Assembly (NCBI GenBank): GCA_003695605.1
Contig: RFIK01000164.1
Coordinates: 1-16,293, forward strand
Source: Chlorobiota bacterium
Lineage (GTDB): Bacteria; Bacteroidota; Ignavibacteria; Kapaibacteriales; NICIL-2
Length of the DNA stretch: 16,293 nucleotides
Reading direction: 5' to 3'
The notes below the pieces were generated by a model that was not told the origin of the DNA, ran no database searches, and was given only the letters and a program-made list of their open reading frames with translations. The position numbers and the translations under genes are program-made. Below, piece by piece: positions 7,163 through 14,508 of this stretch (position 1 is the stretch's first letter; each line of letters starts with the position of its first letter).

Positions 7163-7858
7163 CTACGATAACTGTTCTTGCGTACTGCTCGGCGGTAGCT
7201 GGCCGAGCGATGCTTTGAGTTTAGCAAGTTCATCCTCGACGGTCTTGGAGGAACCGAGCAACTTGAACTCCTGCTCAAGCGAGGTGCTCTCCCCTGCTAA
7301 TTGTTCGAAGGCGCTTGCTTCGGCCTCGAGTTGCTCGATTTTGCCCTCGAACTTATCGAACTTCGAAAAGGCATCTGAACCTACGCCGCTGAAGGCTTGA
7401 GCAATGTGTTTTTGCGCCTTTGCCGCCTGGGAGCGTGCGATGAGTGTGCTCTGGCGCGAGCGGGCTTCGTCAAGCTTGGCTTTGAGCTGATCAAGCTGCT
7501 GCCGAAGTTTTGCTGTCGTCGATTTTGCCTGTTCGTAAATCGGTTGCAGGTCCGCAAGGTTTCGATCGGCGATTGCTTTTCGCTCCAATGCAGCCCGGGC
7601 CAAATCTTCTCTTCCGGCTTGGAGCGCTTGGACAGCCTTCTGTTGCCAATCGGCAGAATCCTGCCGCGCTTTCGCAATCTTTCGCTCTAGCGACTTTTCA
7701 TTCGCGATAGCTTGCGCGATGGCCATCGTCGCTTTGTTGACGGACTCCTCCATCTCGATGACCATCTGCTTGAGCATCTTTTCGGGGTCTTCGGCTCTAT
7801 CGAGTGCATCGTTGACGTTTGCCTTGAAGATGTCAGCAATACGTGAGAAGATACCCAT
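7163..7858 (-). CDS. pspA: Phage-shock protein A / IM30-Vipp1 family protein
   Basis: The 231 residues begin MGIFSRIADIFKANVNDAL, an amphipathic N-terminal helix that binds membranes. The family block DPEKMLKQMVIEMEE (24-38) follows, then long coiled-coil helices to about residue 190 rich in Glu, Lys, Gln and Ala. The length is close to E. coli PspA (222); the tail after 190 is short and polar, unlike the long Vipp1 extension. PspA family proteins assemble as ESCRT-III-like rods and rings on the inner membrane and preserve its integrity under stress. No pspF, pspB or pspC is adjacent. A TAnnTTTG box overlaps the upstream gene's stop, so it may have its own promoter. The YbjN-like gene and the ECF sigma operon follow on the same strand, consistent with an envelope-stress neighbourhood. 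Confidence 0.93.
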   Translation of the reverse strand: MGIFSRIADIFKANVNDALDRAEDPEKMLKQMVIEMEESVNKATMAIAQAIANEKSLERKIAKARQDSADWQQKAVQALQAGREDLARAALERKAIADRNLADLQPIYEQAKSTTAKLRQQLDQLKAKLDEARSRQSTLIARSQAAKAQKHIAQAFSGVGSDAFSKFDKFEGKIEQLEAEASAFEQLAGESTSLEQEFKLLGSSKTVEDELAKLKASLGQLPPSSTQEQLS

Positions 7859-7898
7859 GGGAATGTCAGGAATCGTTGTGACTGCGAAGCCAACTTTC

Positions 7899-7906
7899 CA
7901 AATTTA
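7899..7906 (-). promoter_or_regulatory. Putative pspA promoter -7 box (TAnnTTTG)
   Basis: TAAATTTG on the minus strand fits the Bacteroidota -7 consensus. It lies 40 bases before the pspA ATG and its first three bases are the TAA stop of the hydrolase gene. TTTG immediately precedes it (7910-7907), as at the mreB box. No good -33 element is seen. Confidence 0.35.
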
Positions 7907-8710
7907 CAAACTACTGTCGTAGATACGGTACGCCCACGGACGGCGATCAGCAAAGAGGTCATTGAAGGGATTGAACGATTTCGAGCGCGTGCGCTCGGGC
8001 TCAATCGGTGCAACTGCGATGCCCTCGGTATCGGCTGGAAGCTCCGCCAGGACTGAACCGTTAAAGCTATAGATCGCCGAGCACCCGTTGAAGTGGAGCG
8101 TTTCATCCCCACTGGTTTCGCTCCCAATTCGATTGGCGACTGCAAGGTACACTTTGTTTTCCAGCGCGCGCACAGGCATTGCCATTCGCCAGATGTGCGT
8201 GACCAGATTCGACGGGCATGCAATCATATCCGCACCCGCCAAGGCAAGTGTTCGCGCAGCTTCGGGGAAGCGCCAATCGTAGCAAATCATCATCCCAATG
8301 CGTAGATCGAATGGTGCAACGGTGACGACCTCGAACCCCGTATCACCCTCGTCGAAGACAAGACGCTCTTTGTAGAACAAGTGCGTCTTACGATAGTACT
8401 GCCGCTGCCCTGATGGACCAAGCAGTACTGCCGTGTTATACCGACACTGGCCATCCTTTTCGGGGAAACCGACGATGATGACTTTCGACTGCTGCTGTGC
8501 AATGCGTGCGATTCCATCGAGGATTGGAGAACTTCGCTCCAGGGCAACGGCGTCGAGTTCCGTCCGAGAAGTGAAGAAGTACCCGCTCAATGCTAATTCT
8601 GGAAATACCACGACCTCCGCCTCAGCACGGCGTGCCAGTGCACAAACCCGCTCGAGGTTCGCTTCGACATTCCCCCAGACGGGGTTCATTTGAACGATAG
8701 CTACTTTCAC
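7904..8710 (-). CDS. Carbon-nitrogen hydrolase (nitrilase superfamily amidase)
   Basis: The 268-residue cytosolic enzyme belongs to the nitrilase superfamily, which cleaves non-peptide C-N bonds through a Glu-Lys-Cys triad. All three residues are visible: Glu38 in FPELALSGY, Lys108 in YRKTHLF, and Cys143 in MICYDWRFPEA. The length is typical of the amidase/omega-amidase branches. The substrate is not determinable from the sequence; N-carbamoylputrescine- or omega-amidase-like activity is possible. The ATG at 8710 begins MKVAIVQMNP, the normal family N-terminus. It is divergent from fliO, with an 83-bp spacer that must hold promoters for both. A near-match to the -7 box (TAATTTTC, 8742-8735) lies 24 bases upstream. 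It is the first gene of the minus-strand cluster, 45 bases before pspA, without an obvious functional link. Confidence 0.9.
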   Translation of the reverse strand: MKVAIVQMNPVWGNVEANLERVCALARRAEAEVVVFPELALSGYFFTSRTELDAVALERSSPILDGIARIAQQQSKVIIVGFPEKDGQCRYNTAVLLGPSGQRQYYRKTHLFYKERLVFDEGDTGFEVVTVAPFDLRIGMMICYDWRFPEAARTLALAGADMIACPSNLVTHIWRMAMPVRALENKVYLAVANRIGSETSGDETLHFNGCSAIYSFNGSVLAELPADTEGIAVAPIEPERTRSKSFNPFNDLFADRRPWAYRIYDSSL

Positions 8711-8793
8711 TTCTGATGGAATGGAATTTGTAGTGAAAATTACGTTGCGGTTAGGTAAGTTCGAGTAGCATCACTCTTGCACTTTGTACTTCG

Positions 8794-9174
8794 ATGGACT
8801 GGACACTCCTCAACGCTGCGCTCATCGTAGCTGCTGCTGTCGCAGTACTTGCTGTGCTTGCTATCGTGGTTCGGCGGCTTTCGCACGTGCGCAGCAGTGG
8901 GAATAGTTTGTCCATCCGTATTCTTGCCCGCCAGCCCGTCGGGAATAAAGCAATGATCGTTGTCGTCGAGATTGAGCGGAAACGCGTTGTGCTCGGCGTT
9001 ACTGAACAGTCAGTATCGCTTCTGGCGACGCTTCCGGAGGCACCTGCTCCCACGCCAAGCCGCCAAGCGACACCGCAGCAACCCAATCATCCCCGGCAGC
9101 CTCAACCGGCCACTCCTGCGGAGCTTTCCTTCCGCGCGTACCTTGCTTCAATGTTCCAGCGGTCGGGCAAGTGA
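8794..9174 (+). CDS. fliO: FliO-like flagellar export apparatus protein
   Basis: This small 126-residue protein has one N-terminal membrane helix (about 7-27) followed by Arg residues and a compact domain. The domain has the FliO pattern 'LSIRILARQPVGNKAMIVVV' then 'VVLGVTEQSVSLLATL' (39-80). The tail (81-110) is Pro/Gln-rich and disordered. FliO helps assemble the FliP ring of the flagellar type III export gate in the inner membrane. No other flagellar gene is in the window; it sits directly before mreB on the same strand. The assignment depends on a short pattern, so another small bitopic membrane protein is possible. Confidence 0.7.
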   Translation: MDWTLLNAALIVAAAVAVLAVLAIVVRRLSHVRSSGNSLSIRILARQPVGNKAMIVVVEIERKRVVLGVTEQSVSLLATLPEAPAPTPSRQATPQQPNHPRQPQPATPAELSFRAYLASMFQRSGK

Positions 9175-9213
9175 CCGCCTGCATTCCTCTTCCGAACGTC
9201 TGCAAAGAGTTTG

Positions 9214-9221
9214 TAGTTTTG
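9214..9221 (+). promoter_or_regulatory. Putative mreB promoter -7 box (TAnnTTTG)
   Basis: TAGTTTTG lies 76 bases before the mreB ATG in the 123-bp fliO-mreB spacer and fits the Bacteroidota -7 consensus. As at pspA, TTTG directly precedes it (9210-9213). The -33 element at the expected distance is poor. The rest of the spacer shows no recognisable feature. Confidence 0.35.
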
Positions 9222-9297
9222 CGCCGCCACTGCTGCCGTCACGCGCTGCTGAGATGGTGTGGTAGTTTCCAACGAAGACTGATTCCCCCGCTTGCAC

Positions 9298-10320
9298 ATG
9301 AAATTTTCGTTTTTCTCCAACGACATTGCCATTGATCTTGGCACTGCCAATACGCTCGTGTGGATGAAGGGCAAAGGCATTGTGCTCAACGAACCCTCGA
9401 TTGTAGCCTACGACCGCACGACCAAAAATGTCATCGCCGTCGGACACGAAGCCAACGCAATGGTCGGCAAAACCCATAAAGAGATTCGGACCATCCGTCC
9501 ACTCAAAGATGGCGTCATCGCCGACTTTGAAATCGCAGAGGAAATGCTGCGCGCATTCATCCGGAAAGTATCGCAATCGTGGCAGCCAGTCCGGCGTGTT
9601 GTCATCTGTGTTCCGTCTGGAATTACGGAGGTCGAAAAGCGCGCCGTCCGCGATAGTGCCGAGCATGCGGGAGCGAAAGAAGTTTACCTGCTCGCTGAAC
9701 CGATGGCTGCAGCCATTGGTGTTGGGTTAGATGTCCACGAACCCGTCGGTAACATGATCGTGGACATTGGCGGAGGCACAACGGAAATTGCCGTCATTGC
9801 CCTGTCAGGAATTGTCAGCGATGAATCTATTCGCGTCGCCGGCGATGAGATGACCGATGCGATTGTGCAGTACTTCAAGCGTAAGCACAACATGCTCATC
9901 GGCGAGCGTACTGCGGAATTCATCAAACACGAGGTCGGCTCTGCATACCCAGTCGAAGAAGACGTCATCATCGAAGTCAAGGGGCGGGATTTGCTCGAGG
10001 GGATTCCACGCATGATCGAAGTAAGCTCTGCCGACATTCGAGAGTCACTCCAGCAATCGGTGCAACTGATCATCGAGGCAATCATGAATCTGCTGGAGCG
10101 GACACCACCGGAACTCTCCGCTGATATCTTCGACCGGGGCATTATCCTCACCGGAGGCGGTGCACTCCTCAAAGGCCTCGACGAACGCATCGCACGCGAA
10201 ACACGCCTTCCGGTCCATATTGCCGACGATCCTCTGACTGCGGTTGTCCGCGGCTCAGGGAAAGTCCTTGAGAATTTGCAGGACTATTCGTCGGTGCTGC
10301 TCAAATCGAAGCGGTACTGA
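9298..10320 (+). CDS. mreB: Rod-shape-determining actin homologue MreB
   Basis: MreB polymerises on the inner face of the cytoplasmic membrane and directs the elongation machinery for peptidoglycan. The 340-residue product has the actin-fold nucleotide motifs: phosphate-1 DLGTANT near the N-terminus, phosphate-2 VDIGGGTTEIAV around 155-167, and the adenosine motif LTGGGALLKGL near 285. The start is the ATG at 9298 (MKFSFFSNDIAIDLG); the in-frame TTG at 9292 is a weaker alternative. The short hydrophobic N-terminus (FSFF) fits membrane binding. It is followed after 9 bases by mreC and then mreD, the conserved mre order. Confidence 0.97.
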   Translation: MKFSFFSNDIAIDLGTANTLVWMKGKGIVLNEPSIVAYDRTTKNVIAVGHEANAMVGKTHKEIRTIRPLKDGVIADFEIAEEMLRAFIRKVSQSWQPVRRVVICVPSGITEVEKRAVRDSAEHAGAKEVYLLAEPMAAAIGVGLDVHEPVGNMIVDIGGGTTEIAVIALSGIVSDESIRVAGDEMTDAIVQYFKRKHNMLIGERTAEFIKHEVGSAYPVEEDVIIEVKGRDLLEGIPRMIEVSSADIRESLQQSVQLIIEAIMNLLERTPPELSADIFDRGIILTGGGALLKGLDERIARETRLPVHIADDPLTAVVRGSGKVLENLQDYSSVLLKSKRY

Positions 10321-10329
10321 TTTCCGGCT

Positions 10330-11184
10330 ATGCAACGCTTTGCGGAGTTCCTCTTCCGTTACCGTGAGCACATCACCGCTGCTCTACTCGCAATCGTCTC
10401 GCTTGCGCTCATGTCCTATGGTAACGTTACGCAGTTGGGTGGTTTCCGCGCGCTGATCATCGGTGGATTGGGAATGGTGCAGCAAGCCTTTGCATGGATT
10501 CCCAATCCGATCGCGCTCGAAAAGGAGAACCGAGCGCTGCGGCAGATTAATCTCGACCTACAGCAGGAAGTGATGCTGCTTCGGCGCGCTGGGGTCGAGA
10601 ATGCGCACCTTCGGCGAATGCTCACACTCAAGAATGAAAGCCGAGTGCCGCTGCTACCTGCCTCAGTTGTCGGGAAGACGGTTTTCCGAACCCGGCAATT
10701 CCTCACGCTCGATCGTGGTAGCCGCGATGGCGTGACGATTGGGATGACGGTAATGACCGATGCAGGGCTCGTTGGCTCCGTTATCGCCACCAGTGCCCAC
10801 TACGCACTTGTCCAAACCCTGTTCAACCGTGACGTCCGCGTCAGTGCACGTCTTGAGCCAACCCGGCAGGAAGGTATTATCCTCTGGGATGGCTTCGAGC
10901 ACCTTCTGCTGCAGAACATCCCCAAAACCGAACAAGTAAGGGTTGGCGATCGTGTCCTCACAAGCGGGCTGAGTACACGCTACGTCCCGGAAATTCCCAT
11001 CGGTCGCGTCACTGACGTCATCAACGATCCAACCTCGATGTTCTACCGGATCATCGTCGAGCCGGCTGTCGAATTCGGACGACTCGAGCAGGTCTTCGTC
11101 ATCCTTAGCACGCCGCCTCAGGAGCAACTGATGCTCGAGCGTGCGCTCCAAGAGTTCATCGAACGGAGGATTGCTGGCCGATGA
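10330..11184 (+). CDS. mreC: Rod-shape-determining protein MreC
   Basis: MreC is the bitopic periplasmic scaffold that links MreB and MreD to the PBP2/RodA synthase. The 284 residues show a short cytoplasmic N-terminus, one membrane helix (about 15-34), a coiled coil (about 62-100, ALEKENRALRQINLDLQQEV) and a beta-rich domain. That domain has the MreC patterns 'LTLDRGSRDGVTIGMTVMTD' and 'VRVGDRVLTSGLSTRYVPEI', then 'IGRVTDV'. It lies 9 bases after mreB and 28 before the chosen mreD start. Length and architecture are normal for the family. Confidence 0.96.
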   Translation: MQRFAEFLFRYREHITAALLAIVSLALMSYGNVTQLGGFRALIIGGLGMVQQAFAWIPNPIALEKENRALRQINLDLQQEVMLLRRAGVENAHLRRMLTLKNESRVPLLPASVVGKTVFRTRQFLTLDRGSRDGVTIGMTVMTDAGLVGSVIATSAHYALVQTLFNRDVRVSARLEPTRQEGIILWDGFEHLLLQNIPKTEQVRVGDRVLTSGLSTRYVPEIPIGRVTDVINDPTSMFYRIIVEPAVEFGRLEQVFVILSTPPQEQLMLERALQEFIERRIAGR

Positions 11185-11212
11185 TCGCTCCACTGCCTGG
11201 CATGGTGCTCGG

Positions 11213-11710
11213 ATGAATCGAGACTATGGCATATACGTTGTGGTTGCATTGCTGGTCATTTTGATCGAGACTTTTGCCAGCAACCTCCTGGCAATTGGGG
11301 GAATCACACCGGACTTGCTCCTTGTGGTTATCGTATCGTTCGCGCTGCAGAAGGGACAGCTGCCGGGTGTGCTCTTCGGCTTTGCCAGTGGCTTGGTCTT
11401 CGATATTGTCTCGACCGACGTCCTCGGCTCGAATGCGCTGGTAAAGCTGATCGCTGGCTACTGTGCGGGATTTTTTCACCGTGAGGGTGCATCGTTGCAG
11501 TCAAGCATTGGCTCGCCACGATTCATCGGTGTATTGCTCGGGTGCGCGCTTGTCCATAACGCAGTGTACTCGTTCCTCTACACACGGCCAGCCGAGATTC
11601 CCTTCGTTGCATTTTACCTCAAAAACGGTATCGCAGCTGCACTCTACACCACCGCGCTTGCGCTCTTACCATTTTTTTACGCATCGCGACAGCGGGGAGA
11701 AGACTACTAA
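11213..11710 (+). CDS. mreD: Rod-shape-determining membrane protein MreD
   Basis: The 165-residue protein is almost entirely hydrophobic, with about five membrane helices beginning YGIYVVVALLVILIETFA. The pattern 'GITPDLLLVVIVSFALQKG' followed by 'GFASGLVFDIVSTDVLGSNAL' is typical of MreD, which works in the elongasome with MreC. I chose the ATG at 11213 because it puts MNRD just before the first helix; the frame extends back to 11141 inside mreC with a hydrophilic, unlikely N-terminus. The TAA stop (11708-11710) interlocks with the TAG stop of convergent nosY. Confidence 0.93.
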   Translation: MNRDYGIYVVVALLVILIETFASNLLAIGGITPDLLLVVIVSFALQKGQLPGVLFGFASGLVFDIVSTDVLGSNALVKLIAGYCAGFFHREGASLQSSIGSPRFIGVLLGCALVHNAVYSFLYTRPAEIPFVAFYLKNGIAAALYTTALALLPFFYASRQRGEDY

Positions 11711-12480
11711 AAATCTCGCCTGCGAAAGATGCGATCACCTCGCAGGAGTGGATATCCAATCCATCCGATCACGACAAGTGCGATGACCAGCAAACTTCGC
11801 CCTGTACCGAAAAACTCGCGAATCGCCGCCCCCGTGATCCCCATCAACGCTGACGCATCCGAGTGCAGAAGGAGAGCAACTCTGACCGCATCAATTGGAT
11901 TCAGTGCGAGAAGCACAATGAGAGCCTTCTCGATTGGATAATCCTCCAGTAGCGCCATCGCAACGACAAGGATCGCATCGTAGAGCACAGCGCAGTAGAG
12001 CCACACCATCAACGCAAGACCGATCCCGCGAGCTTTGTCAGGTTGCCCAACCGCCAGACGGTATGCAAGAGCGCTAAAGCAAAGCGTAAGTACAATCGCA
12101 GCTGCAGCAAGCACACCACCATCGTAGTTGCCCCAGACGAAGGAGCCACCAACAAGAGGTAGCACACAGCCACCAACAAGTGCAAGTGTCATTCCCGTCC
12201 ACTGCCCCCAATAGACTGCGCGGCGACTGATTGGCTGTGCAAGGAGCAGCTCGGTAAACTCTCGATTGTTGTACTGCTGCAGTGCAATGAGCACAAGTGT
12301 TATCAATGGCACGATGAGCAACAGTACACTTGCCAGGGTCAGGCTTACCTTCGCTGGATCCCCACCGAAGAGCGCAAGTGTAGCAACGATCGCTCCGAGT
12401 GCGACCACATACGCCAGGAACGGGCGACTCCGAACCATTTGCAACAGTGCAAGCCGTGCAATGAGTGCGGTATGTTTCAT
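11707..12480 (-). CDS. nosY: NosY, membrane permease of the copper-site maturation ABC complex
   Basis: NosY is the membrane subunit of the NosDFY complex, which matures the copper centres of nitrous oxide reductase. The 257 residues form about six membrane helices (for example FLAYVVALGAIVATLALF and VLLLIVPLITLVLIAL), with the ABC-2-type conserved segment YNNREFTELLLAQPISRRAV (about 73-92) between helices 2 and 3. I chose the ATG at 12480 because it overlaps the nosF stop as ATGA, typical of translational coupling; an in-frame ATG at 12507 lies inside nosF. It is the last gene of the nos operon and meets mreD head-on with overlapping stops. Confidence 0.92.
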   Translation of the reverse strand: MKHTALIARLALLQMVRSRPFLAYVVALGAIVATLALFGGDPAKVSLTLASVLLLIVPLITLVLIALQQYNNREFTELLLAQPISRRAVYWGQWTGMTLALVGGCVLPLVGGSFVWGNYDGGVLAAAAIVLTLCFSALAYRLAVGQPDKARGIGLALMVWLYCAVLYDAILVVAMALLEDYPIEKALIVLLALNPIDAVRVALLLHSDASALMGITGAAIREFFGTGRSLLVIALVVIGWIGYPLLRGDRIFRRRDF

Positions 12481-13220
12481 TGCGTACTCTCTTGCTGTAG
12501 GTGCCATGCGATTGCGCCCATCAAGCTTGTCGTTGCTGCATTGTCGAGCAGCTGCTCAAGTGGCAGGTCAATCCAAATTTCCCCTTCGTACAGATAGACA
12601 AGCCGATCGGCAAGCTCCAGCGCATCGTGCGGGCTATGGGTTGTTATCACGAGGCATTTCCCTTGCGCTCGTTCACGTGCGATCTTGGCTTTGATCGTTT
12701 CCGTTGAAATTGGATCAAGACCCGCCGTTGGCTCATCCAGAAGAAGGATCGTTGGTGAAAAGTACCACGCCAACGCAGCACCGACGCGCTGCCGCTGGCC
12801 ACCGGAAAGCACACCGAGTTGCTTAGAAGCGAAGCTACCAATGTTCAACTGCTCAAAGAGCTGGAGATCATAGTCGTTGCACTCGCTGCGGAGCTGCGTG
12901 AGCATGTGGAAGAGTTCGGCAACAGTCAACGTCTCAGGATACCGCGCAATTTGCGGCATATAACCAACTGAGCGTCGGTACGAGACGTCGCCATAAACTT
13001 GATGCCCTGCAACATGTATCGAACCCCCGTCAGGACGTACCAAGCCCACGATGCTCTTGATGAGCGTGCTTTTCCCTGAGCCATTCGGCCCCATGAGTGC
13101 CACAACTTCCCCGAAGTGCATCGAGACATCAACGCCACGGAGAACCTCCTGCGCACCAAACCGTTTCGTCAGTCCGCGTACAACAATAGCAGCGTTTTGT
13201 CCTTGGCTAATTGATATCAT
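12477..13220 (-). CDS. nosF: NosF, ATPase of the NosDFY ABC complex
   Basis: The 247-residue ATP-binding cassette has every catalytic motif: Walker A GPNGSGKST (44-52), Q-loop in VGYMPQ, signature LSGGQRQRV (138-146), Walker B TILLLDEP with catalytic Glu163, and the H-loop His195 in VITTHS. It would energise NosDFY, which supports sulfide/copper supply for the CuZ centre of NosZ. The ATG at 13220 is preferred over the earlier ATG at 13280, because it gives the normal short N-terminus and is preceded by AGAGGTG on the minus strand. It overlaps the nosD end by 14 bases, and its stop overlaps the nosY start by 4. The gene-specific name rests on its place between nosD and nosY. Confidence 0.94.
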   Translation of the reverse strand: MISISQGQNAAIVVRGLTKRFGAQEVLRGVDVSMHFGEVVALMGPNGSGKSTLIKSIVGLVRPDGGSIHVAGHQVYGDVSYRRSVGYMPQIARYPETLTVAELFHMLTQLRSECNDYDLQLFEQLNIGSFASKQLGVLSGGQRQRVGAALAWYFSPTILLLDEPTAGLDPISTETIKAKIARERAQGKCLVITTHSPHDALELADRLVYLYEGEIWIDLPLEQLLDNAATTSLMGAIAWHLQQESTQ

Positions 13221-14508
13221 CGCACCTCTGTGGCCTCCGACTATTGATTCCGGGCATCGTTGCATGTGCCGCTGAAGCATACGGTTTCATTCGTGGGCGC
13301 CCATCTTCGATCGTAGGTGGGATCATTGAGGGTATTGCTCGCTCCATGTACGCGAGGAGCTCGACGATAAAACTCCGAAGGAGCAAGATTGCAGTTGGCA
13401 CCCGCTCGATGAGGATGGAAAACAGTGACACCGGACGATAGGGAGTATCGCCGTATCCATCCCGATCAAGGTCGTAGCCGCGATAGTGATCCCAGTAGTT
13501 TTCCCTGCACACAACGCTGCTCTGAGAGGCATTCGACAGTACATCGAACGTGTTTGCAATGAACGTATTCTTCGCCAGATGAACCCCAACAGAGCTACCG
13601 AAGAGCTTCAGCGCCCAACCGTTGGAGCGGAATGTGTTCGAGACAACCGATGTGTTATCGGAGCCTTCCATGTAGATGCCCGCCGTGTTCTGCTCGAAGA
13701 CATTTCCACAGACGATGCTACCAGAGATATCCTTGAGCAAGAGTCCATAGCTACTCGGTCCCCAGTTATCGCGAAAAGCATTGCTTTCCATCCGAACGAA
13801 GCGGGAGTACATCACAGCGACTCCAGCGCCGTTGTGGTGAAAGACATTCCCGCGGTAGATGTTGCTGTCGGAGAACATGAAGTGCAAACCATACCGCATG
13901 TTGTAGCTGCTTTCATTCCCTTCGATCCTGCATCCGCTGCTAAACTCGAAGTACAACCCATCGCGATGGTTTGAAACCGTACAACGCTCAATGCTGCATC
14001 CTGGGGATTTCCACAGGTGCACGCCATTGCCCGATAACGATTCTACCGCGCCGGTTCCTCTGCACGTGGCGTTCTCGATGGTAGTACCCGGTGAGTGATA
14101 GCATGCAATCCCGAACGCACAATTCTCCGTTTCTACGTCGCCAATCGTGCAGCCTGGCGCATTCTCAAGCTTGATCGCTGCATACTCCTCGAGCGAGGAG
14201 TAACCAGTATTGGCAAACTTCATCCCGTGCAGATGGACATTGCCACATTGAACGGTAATGATTGTTCCCTGCGATCCACCATCGAGAACAGGTCTCCCTG
14301 TTCCAAGTATCGTCACCGGCACAGTGATCACGACATGTGTCTTGGGATAGTGACCCGGCGCTAGTAGGATCGTGTCACCTGGCTTCGCACGCGGAAGTGC
14401 CTGCTCGAGCGTTCGAAGTGGGCAGTTCGGGCATACCTCCAACACACCACTTCCTGCAGCGGAAGTGGTAATCAGCGTGACGATGCACAGGCTGAGGCAC
14501 TTCCTCAA
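13207..14508 (-). CDS. nosD: NosD, periplasmic beta-helix protein for copper-site maturation
   Basis: NosD is the periplasmic subunit of NosDFY that contacts NosZ and helps build its copper centres. The product (433 residues) begins with a signal peptide (RKCLSLCIVTLITTSAAG). 'LRTLEQALPRAKPGDTILLA' follows, then many right-handed parallel beta-helix turns of the CASH/PbH1 type rich in Asn and Gly (for example GNGVHLWKSPGCSIERC, RDGLYFEFSSGCRIEGNES). Near the C-terminus, DRDGYGDTPYRP and a hydrophobic segment follow. No ATG fits: the frame runs open far into the upstream gene. The TTG at 14508 places a signal peptide at the start, gives the normal length and overlaps the preceding TGA as TTGA. 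That start is an inference. Confidence 0.9.
   Translation of the reverse strand: MRKCLSLCIVTLITTSAAGSGVLEVCPNCPLRTLEQALPRAKPGDTILLAPGHYPKTHVVITVPVTILGTGRPVLDGGSQGTIITVQCGNVHLHGMKFANTGYSSLEEYAAIKLENAPGCTIGDVETENCAFGIACYHSPGTTIENATCRGTGAVESLSGNGVHLWKSPGCSIERCTVSNHRDGLYFEFSSGCRIEGNESSYNMRYGLHFMFSDSNIYRGNVFHHNGAGVAVMYSRFVRMESNAFRDNWGPSSYGLLLKDISGSIVCGNVFEQNTAGIYMEGSDNTSVVSNTFRSNGWALKLFGSSVGVHLAKNTFIANTFDVLSNASQSSVVCRENYWDHYRGYDLDRDGYGDTPYRPVSLFSILIERVPTAILLLRSFIVELLAYMERAIPSMIPPTIEDGRPRMKPYASAAHATMPGINSRRPQRCDDIN

Noticed and set aside
11141..11212. Longer mreD start inside mreC
   Set aside because: The added residues are hydrophilic and overlap the mreC end; the ATG at 11213 places the first membrane helix normally.
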